Assembly: GCA_036877525.1 (NCBI GenBank)
Contig: JAZGTH010000034.1
Coordinates: 186,001-250,000 of the forward strand
Length of the DNA stretch: 64,000 nucleotides
Direction of reading: 5' to 3'
Source of the DNA: Chromobotia macracanthus
Taxonomy: Eukaryota; Chordata; Actinopteri; Cypriniformes; Botiidae
Part shown: positions 11,801-24,700 of the stretch, one piece after another
Numbering within the stretch: the first letter of the stretch is position 1
Layout of the letters: every line of letters begins with the position of its first letter
Notes under the pieces: model-generated
Databases searched by the model: none
Told to the model about the DNA's origin: nothing
The model's input: only the letters and a program-made list of their open reading frames with translations
Position numbers and translations under genes: made by a program

Positions 11801-14800
11801 CAGCTGTTGAAATGTTCCTGCAAACATGGCTTATTACAGCTTCTATCTTATTCATTTGTCATGACACTCTGTATTAAGAGAAAATCATATATTTGGATGC
11901 ATACATGCATTCTTAACCCGCATACTGTTTAGAATAGTATGTGAGTTGGGACACTGCACATAGCTTATCATAGAACTGTTACTCTCAATATTGGGAGTAC
12001 CAAGGATGTTTTGCACCATGTGTGGGCCTGGCTAACAGGGAACATTCTCAGTACATTGTTTTTTTCAAAGTTATCAAAAAAGTTTTTGGAGTAATATTTT
12101 TGGACCGTTTTCTTATTAACATTAAATATTTATGAATAATGTTTTTTATATATAACAAAAATGTTTGAAAAGCATTCTTCCAACCAAGCAATACAGTTCA
12201 TACAATGTTTTTTTAGCATTTTTGTTACTTAATGGAAAAGTTAAGAAAACAATCTTACAACCTAGCTAAAAAGTGTTAGCTAGGGGGATACTAATATCTT
12301 TTCACACCCTATAAACAGTATTATGTAAACAAAATTTAAATCCCCAAAACTTCTCTAGATGTGTGTGAGTGTTTAGGGGCAGGGCTGAGTGTGGTGGCAT
12401 CTACAGGGTGTTACAAGTCTTGCAGATAACAAATGACAAGTTACATCTTTCTCCACTATTTACCATTTGCCCTTCTTGTATCCACCCTCCTAATAGTTGT
12501 CTGCCAATGAATGGGGTCTAGCAAACACAACTCAAACAATGCTCATGTGTCCACACACTTTTAGGGATAGTTCACCCAAAAAATTTAATTCTGTCATGCC
12601 ATCCTTACATTTCTGCAAATTCATATGACAATCTTTTTCTAACACAAAAGATGTTTTGAAGAATTGTTTTATGCTTATTCTTGGTGGGGTGGATGGGGAC
12701 CAGAGCTGAGATTCAAAAGGGACAAAAAAGTGCCATTAAAGCATCCATACAATATACTGTGCTATATTCCAATTTATGTCTTTTTTGTCACAGCCATGGT
12801 CACCATTCACTTTCATTGTATAGAAAAACCCATACATGAGTTTTCATTTTTGGATGAACTGTCTTTTTAAACACGTGGGACATGGTGTTTTGGAGACACT
12901 TTGAACCTTAACTTACTTAAACCTAATTGAGGGCCAATATCTGGCTCTAATTCTAACAGTACGCTGAGGCATTTTGAGAGCAAACCCCAAATTCACACAC
13001 AAACACACACACGACCCTCCAGTCTGTGCCGCAGTGGGGTTCCATAGCAGAAAGTCCTCCACATGTTTTCCTTTAACTCAGAGGATTCTCTTCAGCTCTC
13101 TCTTCATCAGTAGCTTTTTCTTTCTCTCCCTGTCACTCATCTCTTTCTTTTCTTCCTCTCTCTCAGTTCTTATTCCACTCTTTTCCTCTTTGCATTGAGG
13201 TGAGCCAGGCTCAAGTGAGTGCCAAGAGAGTTACAAAAACCGCATTCATTGCAAAACACAATCGAAAACACACACATACACACAACACGTCCCGTCCAAA
13301 CAATGCTCCTAGGCTGAGTCGGGGGGAGTGATTTAAGTTGGTGTAAAGGGACGGCACAGGAAGTGTCAGAGAGAGAGAGTTGGAGGGTTTTAAGAACAGG
13401 AGCAGCCCCACAGCAAAAAGTTTCAGCCATAGGAGTACAAGCAGGTCTCTCAATCTGTCATTTATGCCTCACTTGTTATTTGGATGTACGATTCGGAACA
13501 GAACCAATAGGGTGAGTAATACGACCTCTCAATGTTTCTTTTCCGCACTTAAAAAGATGTAAAAGGATATTACAAACATCGTTCAGTTTCTCTGCCCAGT
13601 GTACTGCATTTAAAAAAACCTCTGTCTCATCCCAGTACCTTTGGAGACGTGTTTAGAGTGCCATTAAAACAAAAATACCAACTGCACAGCCAGACCACTG
13701 TGGCGTATCCATTACTTTGCAGCAGGTTTATGGTCCTCCTCTCCCTTGCATGTGTTCTTTAATGACATCAGAAGGGTTGATGGTTTACAGTGGTTCTCAT
13801 TACTTACGGTCATTTATTGCTCAAGGGAAACTGCGCATTTATGTCTGTGAGGGAATTTTAAGGATGTTTGGGGCTGGAATGAGTTTTGGATCAACTTTAT
13901 ATGCATCACAATACATCATGTTTCTGTTAGTTTCTGTTAGTCATTTTCTGAGTCATTCCCTAATGAGATTGTTTACATTTGAAAATTTGTTACTATGCAC
14001 CTTTTGATTTTTTTATTAGTTTTGAAGGAGACAAAAGTTTAGTGTTGACCAAACATGGCAATATTTTGGTTTAATGTTTACTTGGAAAGACAGGAATGAT
14101 CTGTCCTTGCATCCACAATGTTAGATCTCTGTTAGACCTCATGTGCATGATTGTATAGGCTTGTTATTTTGTGCTGTTATGTTCCCACTGAGAATTCTGC
14201 TCGGCGTTCAGTGTGAACTCATCGTTGACTTAATGTAGCCATTTACTAGTCTTGTCATAAAATTGCAAGTGTAAAGTTGTTTTATGACTCTCATGGAATC
14301 CCATCCCATGCTTTGCTGGTTTTGAATTATTTGGATGCTGTTAACTCTGTTTATAATCAAACAAAACTCGAACTGCGTTTCATTGGTTTCAGAGCTCTGT
14401 CAACTTTCTGGTCGGCAGCAGGAATTCCTTTCAGTTGTGACAACTTTTCCGAATTTTTCCCTCTGTGCTGTTTAAGTGGATTTGCATCTGGAGGTGTTGG
14501 GAACACATTCCGTTCACAGTCTGGAAGGAATATCAAAGCTTTTCTCTCAAAGCCATTTGTCCAGAGATGTTGGGATATAAATTTGGGTTCGACTGATTAG
14601 TGCTGATAGCTGAAACCTGAGTTTACCAATGATGAAACCTCTGGATCTCTGTGTGAGTGTTTCACATGAATCAGAATCCAGGGAAACATCTGGAGGAGGG
14701 CTTTTCAGAGAATATTACCTATTCAGCATTTTCTTACCTTACAAATGCCTGCAAATGCAGATACTCCACCTGCAAGTTTTCACCCAAGCTGAAGTATACC

Positions 14801-17800
14801 ATTTATTAATTAGACCAGTTTCATTTGTTGTTAGTTATGCTTCAGGCTTTGGTGATATGATAGCAGTATTGCACACCTATAAGTCCATCTGTGGCGTCAT
14901 GAGTCATCCAGCTGTTTGTGGGGATCATGGGTGTATATTTTCCTACCAGGGCACTTTACTGTATGTGGAGTTGCCTTCCTAAAGACCAGCTTAAGACCAT
15001 CATGGTCTTTCTGGTAATGGTTGTTGACCAAGAAACTACTGCGGTAGTTATAAACCCGGAATCCTGTGATGTAGCGGCTGTTGATTAAATCAGTTAAATC
15101 AGTTAGCTGATTAAAACAAATGTTAAGATGCTCTGTTGGCTTTTGAAAAACATTTAAAACAAAGTTAATTATTCCTGCAGTTTCCAACCCTATTCAAAGA
15201 AGCCTCAGATTGTCGATAAGCTAGTGCCTGCCAACCCACATTTAATCCTGCAACATTCAGCAGTTTCTGAGAATCCGAAATAGGAGACAAAAGCATTTCG
15301 TCATTAGAAGAAAATGCCAAACCATCTGTGAGTGCCAGATGAAGCACCTGAACCAATTGAGATGGACTTGACCTTTCACTCTCAGCTGAGTTGTAAATAT
15401 CTTTTGTGCTGTTTGATTCTGCACATGATTCTGCACACCTCTGTTCTAAGACACAAAATTGCACCTGTAGCACCATCTCAGTGGAGGCTTAAGCCATCAG
15501 CTATATGTTAAATATTAATCCTGTCTGAGAGCACATGCCCCTTTTATATGTCTGGCAGAGAGATACGAACTAATCGTTAATTAGATCGCCCTTGTTTAAC
15601 GAACTTCCTCAAAGTTCCCTCTACACTTATCTAATCCTGGTCTCCTTTGAAATAGGAAAGTAGTTTTTGCATGGTATGGAGTAAAGTAACAAATCTTTCT
15701 TATTTGATTTAAACCATTGCAAGACTCAAAAAACACTTGCAGGAATAACTAAAGACTTTCAAGGGCTTAAACAGTGAACTTAGAAGATGACTTGATCGTA
15801 ATAGTGATTTTTAATGAGCTGTTATGTAAGTGTTGCTACAAGAAAAGGTGTAGTTACACAGAAAAAGCCAGAAATGTTAAAACTGAAATGTATAATTTCT
15901 GCTCCATTTGCATTACCCGGAACTGCAAATGTAATGATGCTCCCCCATTGATTGGACAAATAGACGGTCCTGCCCCCAGCTTTGTTGTGTCAGACTAGTT
16001 AATATGCTAACTTACAGGAAAATCGGCCTACAAGTGGCTTACTTACAGTTGTCACAGCATGTTAATCTGGGATAAAAGAAAGTGTTTTAACATTAAATAA
16101 CACTTCAGTTTTAAATCCTGCTCTCTGCGTATGTCTCTCTCTCCTGAGGAGGTGGGGAAGTGACAGATCACCACTGTCATTACCTCACAACGTGGTAAGG
16201 AATGAGGCTACCCACAACTTACATAAGTCTGACCTGCTGGCTTGCTTGGCCCATGTAGGGGCTCTTAAAGCCCTTTCTTTATAGCTCACCACATTAAAAG
16301 GGATGGTTTGTTGGATGAATGGATGGTCTTTGTTTTTGCTCTTTCATGATCTGAATTTAGAGGCCAGCGTTGGTGATTTTTACATCATCCTTCTATGGTT
16401 TGTCTGTAAAGCTTGCTGTGAGATTGATTATTCTGTGAAGTAAAGCGAAATTCCCCATTGTGACATGGAATATGGAGAGTTTATGGGCAAGTTATTGGAG
16501 ACTAGAGTTGTGTATCTGTTTTTATGTGTTATGGCATTTTTTATAGTGTAGCTGTTTTTATGAGGATGTGTTCTTTTGAACTAGTTTGGCTGCTTGTTTA
16601 CTTGCTCTGTCTGAAAGCACATGTACATGATAACATACAGTCAGGAATTCAGCAGAGAAGCAGAACAGTAAATACATGGACATAAAATATAAATTTGAGT
16701 TCATTTTTTTATTATGTGAGACTGGAATGATTTGAGAGACATAAAACTAGTACAGCTATACAGGAAAACAGATGCTGCCAACAGTCATAAAAGTGTTTGA
16801 CTGCAGAATTCTGCAACTGACCAATCAGAATCAAGTGTTCAGAGAACTGTGTAAAAAGTACCTAAACTACCACATAGGATCAAGGATCTTGCTGCTCACA
16901 CTGTTTGTGCTCTTCAGAGATACATAATATACCTTTCCCCCACCCCACCTGTCACATCCCGGGGTAGTAATGCATCAGGAATCCCACAATATTCTCCTTA
17001 GCTGCAACTGCAAGCTCGCTATTGCCATGGGAACTACTGAGGCAATGAATTATAGATCACCCACGAATGACTCCCAGCCTGAGCCAGCATCAGTGGATAT
17101 TAACTGACGTCAGACTCCAGGCTGATTCACTGAGATTCAAAACTGTTTACAGCAACTTGACTGTGAATCATACCTAACAGGTGTCAGGTAGTTTTGCTGG
17201 TGTTTTCTCAACCAGCTGTAACAAATCCATAGTGTTAAACTCATCTTGTATTGCTTGTGCTATGGACATAAAATCATTCAGATTGACTAGCATGTGCTGT
17301 TACAACAAAACCATCAAAAAACCCCACAGATTTTAATTGAATGATGGACTTGGGTCATATTTAGGGACCACAATACAATACTGGGCTCTCTTGAGTTTGA
17401 GTCTTGCACAGCAAATTAATATAACAATTAGTAGTTTAAATGTAACAGAGAAACATAGGAACAGTTAAAATTGTGTCTTGTCTTGTCAATGGGAACACTG
17501 AAAAATTCAGTTATTCTGTCATTTCTAAGGGTTTGTGAGATGTTCATATAATCCCTCTAAGTGTCCTGACTTTCATCTTTTGATTACAGATTCATCAGTT
17601 CTGTGTTCTTTCATCCCAGCTGGACAAGAGTTTGTGTATGTGTGCGTGTGTAAAAAAGAGAGTGTATATGTTGAGTGGTTAATTAGGTTTGGTCTTTTAT
17701 AAGTCTTTGGGTATTAAACTTGGCTAATCTTAATAAATATGGATGAAATCCTGCTAACTGCGTTTTTTCTCCTGTCTTGCAGTCAGGACCTTTTTCACGC

Positions 17801-18671
17801 TTTTATGTCATCTCACTCTTTCACTCTCTCCTCTCATTTATCAGCTCTTGCCATATGCTAATGGTGCCTTCTCATTCCCTGCTTTATAATCAGGTGTTAG
17901 CGTGTATGTATGACATTGCATCACATGGATTTTTCTTAATTCAGTAGATCATTTGGTTTGGTGGAGCAAGCTTACTGACTGCAGTGGAGGATGCAATTTT
18001 CCATAAGGCCTGTTTGGCTGCAGTTATGTGATGCTGTAATTATTCGTTTTCATGCGACTGGAATGTGTCTGGACCATAAATGTGTTTGCAGGCAGTTGAA
18101 TTGAACTAGGAGAAACGTGAAGAGATGAATGGATCTGGCTAATAGCGTCTCTCTGAGACATTGGGCCACAGAACCAAAAGTTTACAGTTTACCGGATATT
18201 TATTGTTGTGATCCTCTGATACAGTCAGATAAGTAGGTCTAGCTTGTGTAACTGGTGTACAAAAAGAATAGTTAAAGTCCCTCTTTTGACATGGAACCTC
18301 ATGCATTGGAACTTTATAAAGTTCCTTTATAACAGAATTGAGTTTTTGACAGACTAAGACAATGTGATGAAATTGTAAGTTTTGAGTGCTCATGCATTAT
18401 TCACACCTGAAGGTAAAGGTTATTCAATGGTTCAATGGTCCAGAAGACTATTCTTATCAAATATTGTGGTTGTATAAGGTGTTAGGGTTGGCTCTGTGGT
18501 TTTGTGGAAATTAAAACAGTTTTGGATGTTACATTAGGCTCATCAGATCAGAGTATTGGTTTCTGGGCTATTTTCCAAACAGCACAGATGATTGGTTGAA
18601 CTCCTGGAGAAGAAAGATTTTCCTATAGAGTCAAGCAAAAACAGTAAAAAAATAATTGACTTAAGATCTGT

Positions 18672-18740
<69 letters not shown>

Positions 18741-21700
18741 CATGATTAAAACTATGCGAAACATTCCACAATTAAGAGTTTTTAAGGTTATTACATATGA
18801 CACAAAACATGATGCATAAGACACATTATCTTTGTCTTAAAACAAAACACACTGTTCTCTTTTTCCATCTGTTGTTCTTCAGATATTTTTAGACAGTCTG
18901 TGTTCTTTCCATCAATCTGACAAGGGATTGATGGGAAAGAGGGTGAGACTGCATGTCATTTCCACACCTCTTCTCTGTCCACCCTGTTTTTTGACACCCG
19001 CACTTGTCATTTGGCCCTTTAAGAGCCTGGCAGTTGTTTTTGTGGGAACTCATATCATCTCATATTCTCATATTCATTTGTCTGTTTCTCTTTCTCTCTC
19101 TCTGTTTCTCCAGTGAAATGGTTTAGAGATTCATAATAATGCAGATTAACAGGCACATAACAGATGCTGTAAAATGAGAAAAAACAGAGAATTAATGATT
19201 ACAGTCGGCATGCTGCCAGTGTTTTTTGATATATTGATAGAAATGTTGGAAAAGATAAGAAAAATTGTAGTTATACAAGAATAGTTTGCTATAGTTCTGG
19301 CTCTTCAATTTTGGTCAATGTATTAAAGACATTGCATTATATAACAAAAATATTAAAGCCATTTGTTTTTGAGGAAGATAGCACTTAGCACACTTCACAA
19401 GTAAAATATTTCACAGAAAAAGAAGTTTAGGACTGAAATGCTAGAATGACTGATGTACTGTTTACAGTTTGGATAAAGTATCTGGTTAAGTATCTGGAAA
19501 TTTCTGGTTATCAAACTTCAGTGGAACCATTAGTTACTCTACTTGGACACCTTAAGAACTTCATACAACCACTTAAAATCACCTTGACTCCAGTCTAAGT
19601 TAGTTAAAGGTTACTGCAAAAATTACTATTGGGGTAGCATTACCAATGTTTACCGATACCACTTAATTTAATATTTTGTTATGAAATGTCAATAAATACT
19701 TTAAAACTGGCTTAGCATTTTAAGCCAGACTTTATGATCCAAAAAAATATGGGGGTGGGGGTGGGGGGGTGGTCATTGTATTGTTACAAAAATATGCATT
19801 ATATACTCTCAATTGAAATCTCAGAATCTTTCCTTGTTTACAAATTGTCAGATTCATTGGTTGATAAACTGGCAGTTGTTTCTGATTCTGAGTTTCTGTA
19901 TATGCTGATATTCAGTCTTAAGGTCTTGCAGTGTTCCGATTGAACTCAGAATGGAAGGAAGAGGGAAATGTAAACAATGAAAGTAGCAGCAGGACATGTA
20001 GCAAGACCTCCGCCCGTTCTCTGCCTGTTTCTCAGATGTTTTTCCTGCATTCCACCAGCAGTCCTCAAATGGAAGTTTACCTCCTGTCTTCCTCTTCCAA
20101 ACCCAGAATTGGCAAGAGTGACCTGCCAAGGCCTTCAGTCCAGCTATAGACAAACCAAACAACAAACACTTCTTTTTCCAGCCCAATAGAGAGAACTCTG
20201 TGACCTTGTGTAGATGTATAGAATTGAATACTTATTTAATACAGATTGATAAAATCTGTGTTTAGATTTGAGTGTTCCTATAGCTCAATTCATAGAGCAT
20301 TGCGTTAGCAGCACAAAGGCGGTGGGTTTGATTCCCAGTGAATACATGACCTGGTCAAATGTATAGTTTGAATACATTGTAAGTCGCTTTGGATATGAGC
20401 GTCTACCAAATGCATAAATGTAAATGTTTAGGGACATTTTTATATTTATTGTAAAATATTGTGAAGTGTCACAGAAAAAGGAAGGTAGTCCTTAAAAGGT
20501 AAATCGTTTGTGTCATTATGCAATTAGACCGAAACTTAAACCAGTCTTCAACAGTCTAAATGCTTGAGAACAAATTAAAAATTCAGGAAATCAAATAATA
20601 AGAAAACAAATTAAGGATTTTGAAAATGTAAACCAAAGGATTGCAAAATAAATAAGAAATATTCAAGCTTCTTTATTTTCAAATCACTAATCAAAAAAGA
20701 AAAAGGTTTTTTGGAACATTCTCAGATCATGCTGAGAAAACATGATTCATCACATTGATCCATTTGTGCAAACTTGTTGAATTCATGCCAGCTTGTGTGC
20801 ATACTGTCTTTAAAAGATACACACTAAATACCAAGACATTTCTGGTTTTTCAAGATTTTCACAAAAATTCTTATTGATAATTTGTCATTAAAACTTAGTA
20901 TTAAATTAGTGAATGCAACAAGAAAATGAAACAAGAAGAATTTTCATTAGCAGTCACAGACTTTTGGACCAGGCTGATTCTCATCCTAGGTGACATCAAG
21001 CAAATGGCATGTAACACACCCACCCAAATGACTTTTCTTCGGGAGTGCACACACCCCTGACATCTACTGGGTTGCTCTGCAGTATCTTGGACATGCATAT
21101 GCATCCTAACTATTTATTCAGATATCCAGTTTGCATTTGGAGTCTGTTATGGAAAGATGCCATTTGATGTTATGAAACCAAATGATGTCGTGTAATATAG
21201 TAAATATGTGTTTCATAAGTTCTAATCTTGTGATGATGTTGATATTTATGTAAATCAGATTTGCATCACACGGGAATTAAGAGATGATGTGTTTTAAGTA
21301 CACTGCTGAAATGCTCAATGGCTGAGTTTGTGGATACTTGATCTGGATTGTGAGGAAACTAGATTAGGGTTATACAGGACATATATCTGGATTAAGGATT
21401 TGATGGTGACCCTTATTCTATAACGCACTGATGTTTTCCCCCTTTAAATTTCTGCAATTCTTGACTACCCTAGCATGCTTCTGAGTCTGCCCACATGCAC
21501 ACAAATGTGTTGTCACAATGTCTTTCCCCCTGTGATCTTGCTGCATTACTGCACTGACATGCCTCACTGCTGATGACATCGTAAGACTGGGAGGTGGCCT
21601 GGCAGGGATGATGTCATGGACAGCAAATCAGATTACTTGCAGCAGTTTACTCACTACAGTTTTTGTAATCTTTCCTTCATCTTTCTTTCCCCTCCTCTGT

Positions 21701-24700
21701 TCTCTACCCTCTGGCCTTCTTGCATCTGTGTTTGTATCTTTTTAACCTTCCTGCTTGTTCCTTGACATCCACTGTGTCTTTTCTCCTTCCTTTTCTGTAA
21801 TGTGATATTTAGTAGCCTGTTACTGCAATTCTGCACATTTGAGCTTGCTCTTTGTTTACATTGTTGAATAAATATGATCCTGTATTATTGATAATGTTGA
21901 ATAATCAATAGTGTTAGTTAATAGTTCTTGTTAATGCTGGAAGACATTATGTTGTGACGGCTATAGAAATCACTGCCAGCGTCATGTGGTAAATCCAACA
22001 CTAGAGGGCGTCAGAAAGATTTGAAAATGCAGATTGCACTGTGGCCCACAAAATGTTTTTAAGCCATACTTAACCATGTATTTCATTGCATTAGGTCAAG
22101 CATTTAAGAAAGATAGCATAAACACTTTATACAAACTATTTCACACAGAACCTACATAAACTGTTAAAAAGTCAAATGTCTAAAAAGTTTATTTGGACAC
22201 CCTCTGCTAGTCAAACTTAGTGTGTAAAATCTGTATTGTATTTCAAGTGTTGGAGGGTGATTTGCGATTTTAGAAACTAAACTTCTATATAATGTAATTA
22301 ATTACATTTGTTAATTAATTGTGAATGTTAAATCACAATCAACATCATCATTGTGTGAGAGACAGATTACCTCACAAGTTTTTGTTTTCCTCCATGTGTG
22401 AAATAAAATAACAAAAGCTTTAGAATTTAGAGTGTGAATCACAACTGAATTGTTGATGTAGTCAAACTTAGTGAAGCGGCTCCATAGTTAATGTGATGAA
22501 CTACACCTGTGAAAGTGAAGGTTCTGCTCTGAGCTGCAGTAATCACAGCTTTAATGGAAAGAGGTTGTTTACACATAGTGAAAAATGGGAATGAGATTTT
22601 AATCTTTTCATAAGGTTGGGTGTTAATGTCATATTAAAATCTTGATCAATGATTTTAGTGCTGCTTTAAGAGAAAAATATCTGAGCTTGACAGTTCTGTG
22701 TGTATGTGTATGTGTGGCCCTAATACAGTTACATAAACTTGTTTACAGTGCACTGAGTCTGTCCTGAGGCTCTGTTCGTTTACAGCCGAACCATATTGTA
22801 TCATGGTGCGATTCACATATATACATACAGACAAACCAGTTGTGTTAGTTGTCAAATTCTGCAGTCTGCTGTTTCCTTTGTGCATTTGTTTTTTCTTTGA
22901 AAAAAGGGCACATACTTCAGAAGGTGTCTGGTGATGTGGGTGTGTTCCTGTTTCATGTCATATATTTAGGGATGTTATTTCTGAGGGGTGTTCTGTTATG
23001 GGCCCCTGTGACCCAAACACACACTTGTCTAGTCCTCCATTTATAAGTCTGTTTGACTGACATATAAAACGACCAACCACAGTTTGTTTTTGATTTTATG
23101 TGACATTTAGGGGCGTGTTTATCTGAACAATCTTATATCAGATTAGAACAGATTGATTGAACCTCGTTTGAATAATTGCATTACAGGGTTGGTTCAAAAC
23201 TATAGAAAGGTCGTATAGAAAATGTAAAAGAAATTATCACAAAACTTTGTAGACTTTGTGATCAGCTTTGCCTCCACAAGTTCTCCTTGTACCAGTCCAG
23301 AATTGGGTTTAAATCTGGGCCAGTTTGAAGTGAAGTAAAATGAATGATACAGTGTTTATTAAACTTTCCATGATGGTCTATTCTGATTATTTTTTATGGT
23401 GTAAGAGTCATTCCAAGTTGTTATAAGATACCATCTATTCCCAAGGAAAGACATGAATCCTTTTACGGGGCATCTGTGGTTTAGTATGTTTAAATGAACA
23501 CAAATTGTGCACAGCATGTGATGTTATTATAAACGTTTATAGTTTGTATAAACGTACCACTTGAAGATAAACCAAAGATCAAGATGTGACCATGCGAGAC
23601 GCTGCAGTATAAGCTGAATGGGTGCCACAAAATGAGGAATGCAGTTAGCATTCAGTAATGTCTGGACGAGAGTGCTGGTGTTTGAAGATGCTTATCTCGT
23701 TCTGGAGCAGTCAATAAACTATAATCACATTTTAAATAAGCTGCTCCAGCGCTTTTTATTAATACACATACATTTTATAGTAATACAATAGCATAAATTG
23801 TATTTCGGCAAAGACCACAAACAGAATAAAGTGGACTAAGTGGAAGTCACAATGTCTTGGACTAAGATAGAAATGAAGTGCGTGTGGGGATTTACTTAAC
23901 TATATATTGGGGAAAAAGTCAGCAAACCCTGACAAATCTTAGCAAAACCTCCTTTTGGCGCCATCCTCATATATAAACATGTAATCAAAATATAGTAAAG
24001 AAAGTTTTTATTATAAAAATGCAGAAAGTTTTCTTTCTTCTCTCTTTCTGTCTCTCTCTTTCTTTCTCATTTTTATTCTCTCTCTCCCTGACACACACCT
24101 TTGGATGTCTTCTTTCCAGCTGTGTGAAGAATGATTAATCAAGATTCTCAAAGCCCGTGTGTTTGTCTGTATGCATGTGTTTGTGTGAGTGAATGAGAGC
24201 AGCTGTTTAGAGGCAGCCCCCTCATCTTCTCCTCAGGGTGCTGCAAGCCCCTCTGTTGGCAGGGCGACCGTTGACATGGAGACAAACACACAGTCAGGGA
24301 GTTCTTGACTCAATTTATTACAGGAATAGGTCAGTAATGCCCAACTGTGCTGTAGTTCACATACACAGCCTCATTAAATACACAAACCCCTTAACAGGCT
24401 GGTAGAATTACATGTATAAAGACATTGTAAAACAATTAATTAAATTTCACTTGTTTCATAGTATTAGAAAAATGAATTTTACTTTGATATAGGGTTCCCT
24501 CTTGTGGTCACTGTCAGAACAGCACTGAAATATGCCAGATACTTTACTGTCCTTAACAGAAAAACAGGTGGATAGACAAACAGATAGGTAGATACAATCA
24601 GGCACATACAGAATCAGATAGAGAGGCAGACAGAGAGACAGATAAGTAGATGTAGGCAGGGGGGTAGACATAGGAAGATAGATAGATATAGACAGACAGT

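Larger units (their letters stand above)
2859..12029 (+). other. Intron 1 of kiaa1217, 5' part
   Basis: Non-coding, AT-rich. Contains a truncated GGGATAGTTCACCC element (4058-4275), a 9-bp perfect hairpin (5782-5803), a TATA/AT-rich stretch (9640-9730), an AACGTT-rich repeat (10652-10880) and a possible transposon remnant bounded by GTCCCAAATGGGG and CCCATTTG (11026-11195). No exon with supported splice sites was found. Confidence 0.75.
12871..20271 (+). other. Intron 1 of kiaa1217, middle part
   Basis: No exon supported. CT-rich sequence at 13080-13200, a GT/GA microsatellite at 18669-18740, and a low-repeat block at 16970-17180 with a full TGACGTCA element (17105-17112). 14981-15015 resembles a GACCAGCTTAAGACCA-type repeat fragment. 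Confidence 0.7.

Noticed and set aside
14277..14600. 107-codon plus-strand open frame in intron 1
   Set aside because: Hydrophobic, Cys/Phe-rich translation without domain, splice sites or composition resembling the host gene.
15165..15476. 103-codon minus-strand open frame in intron 1
   Set aside because: No recognised domain, no flanking splice logic and no homology; consistent with chance.
20272..20350. tRNA gene
   Set aside because: A- and B-box-like sequences are present, but no cloverleaf with a paired acceptor stem, and the downstream tail is that of a SINE.
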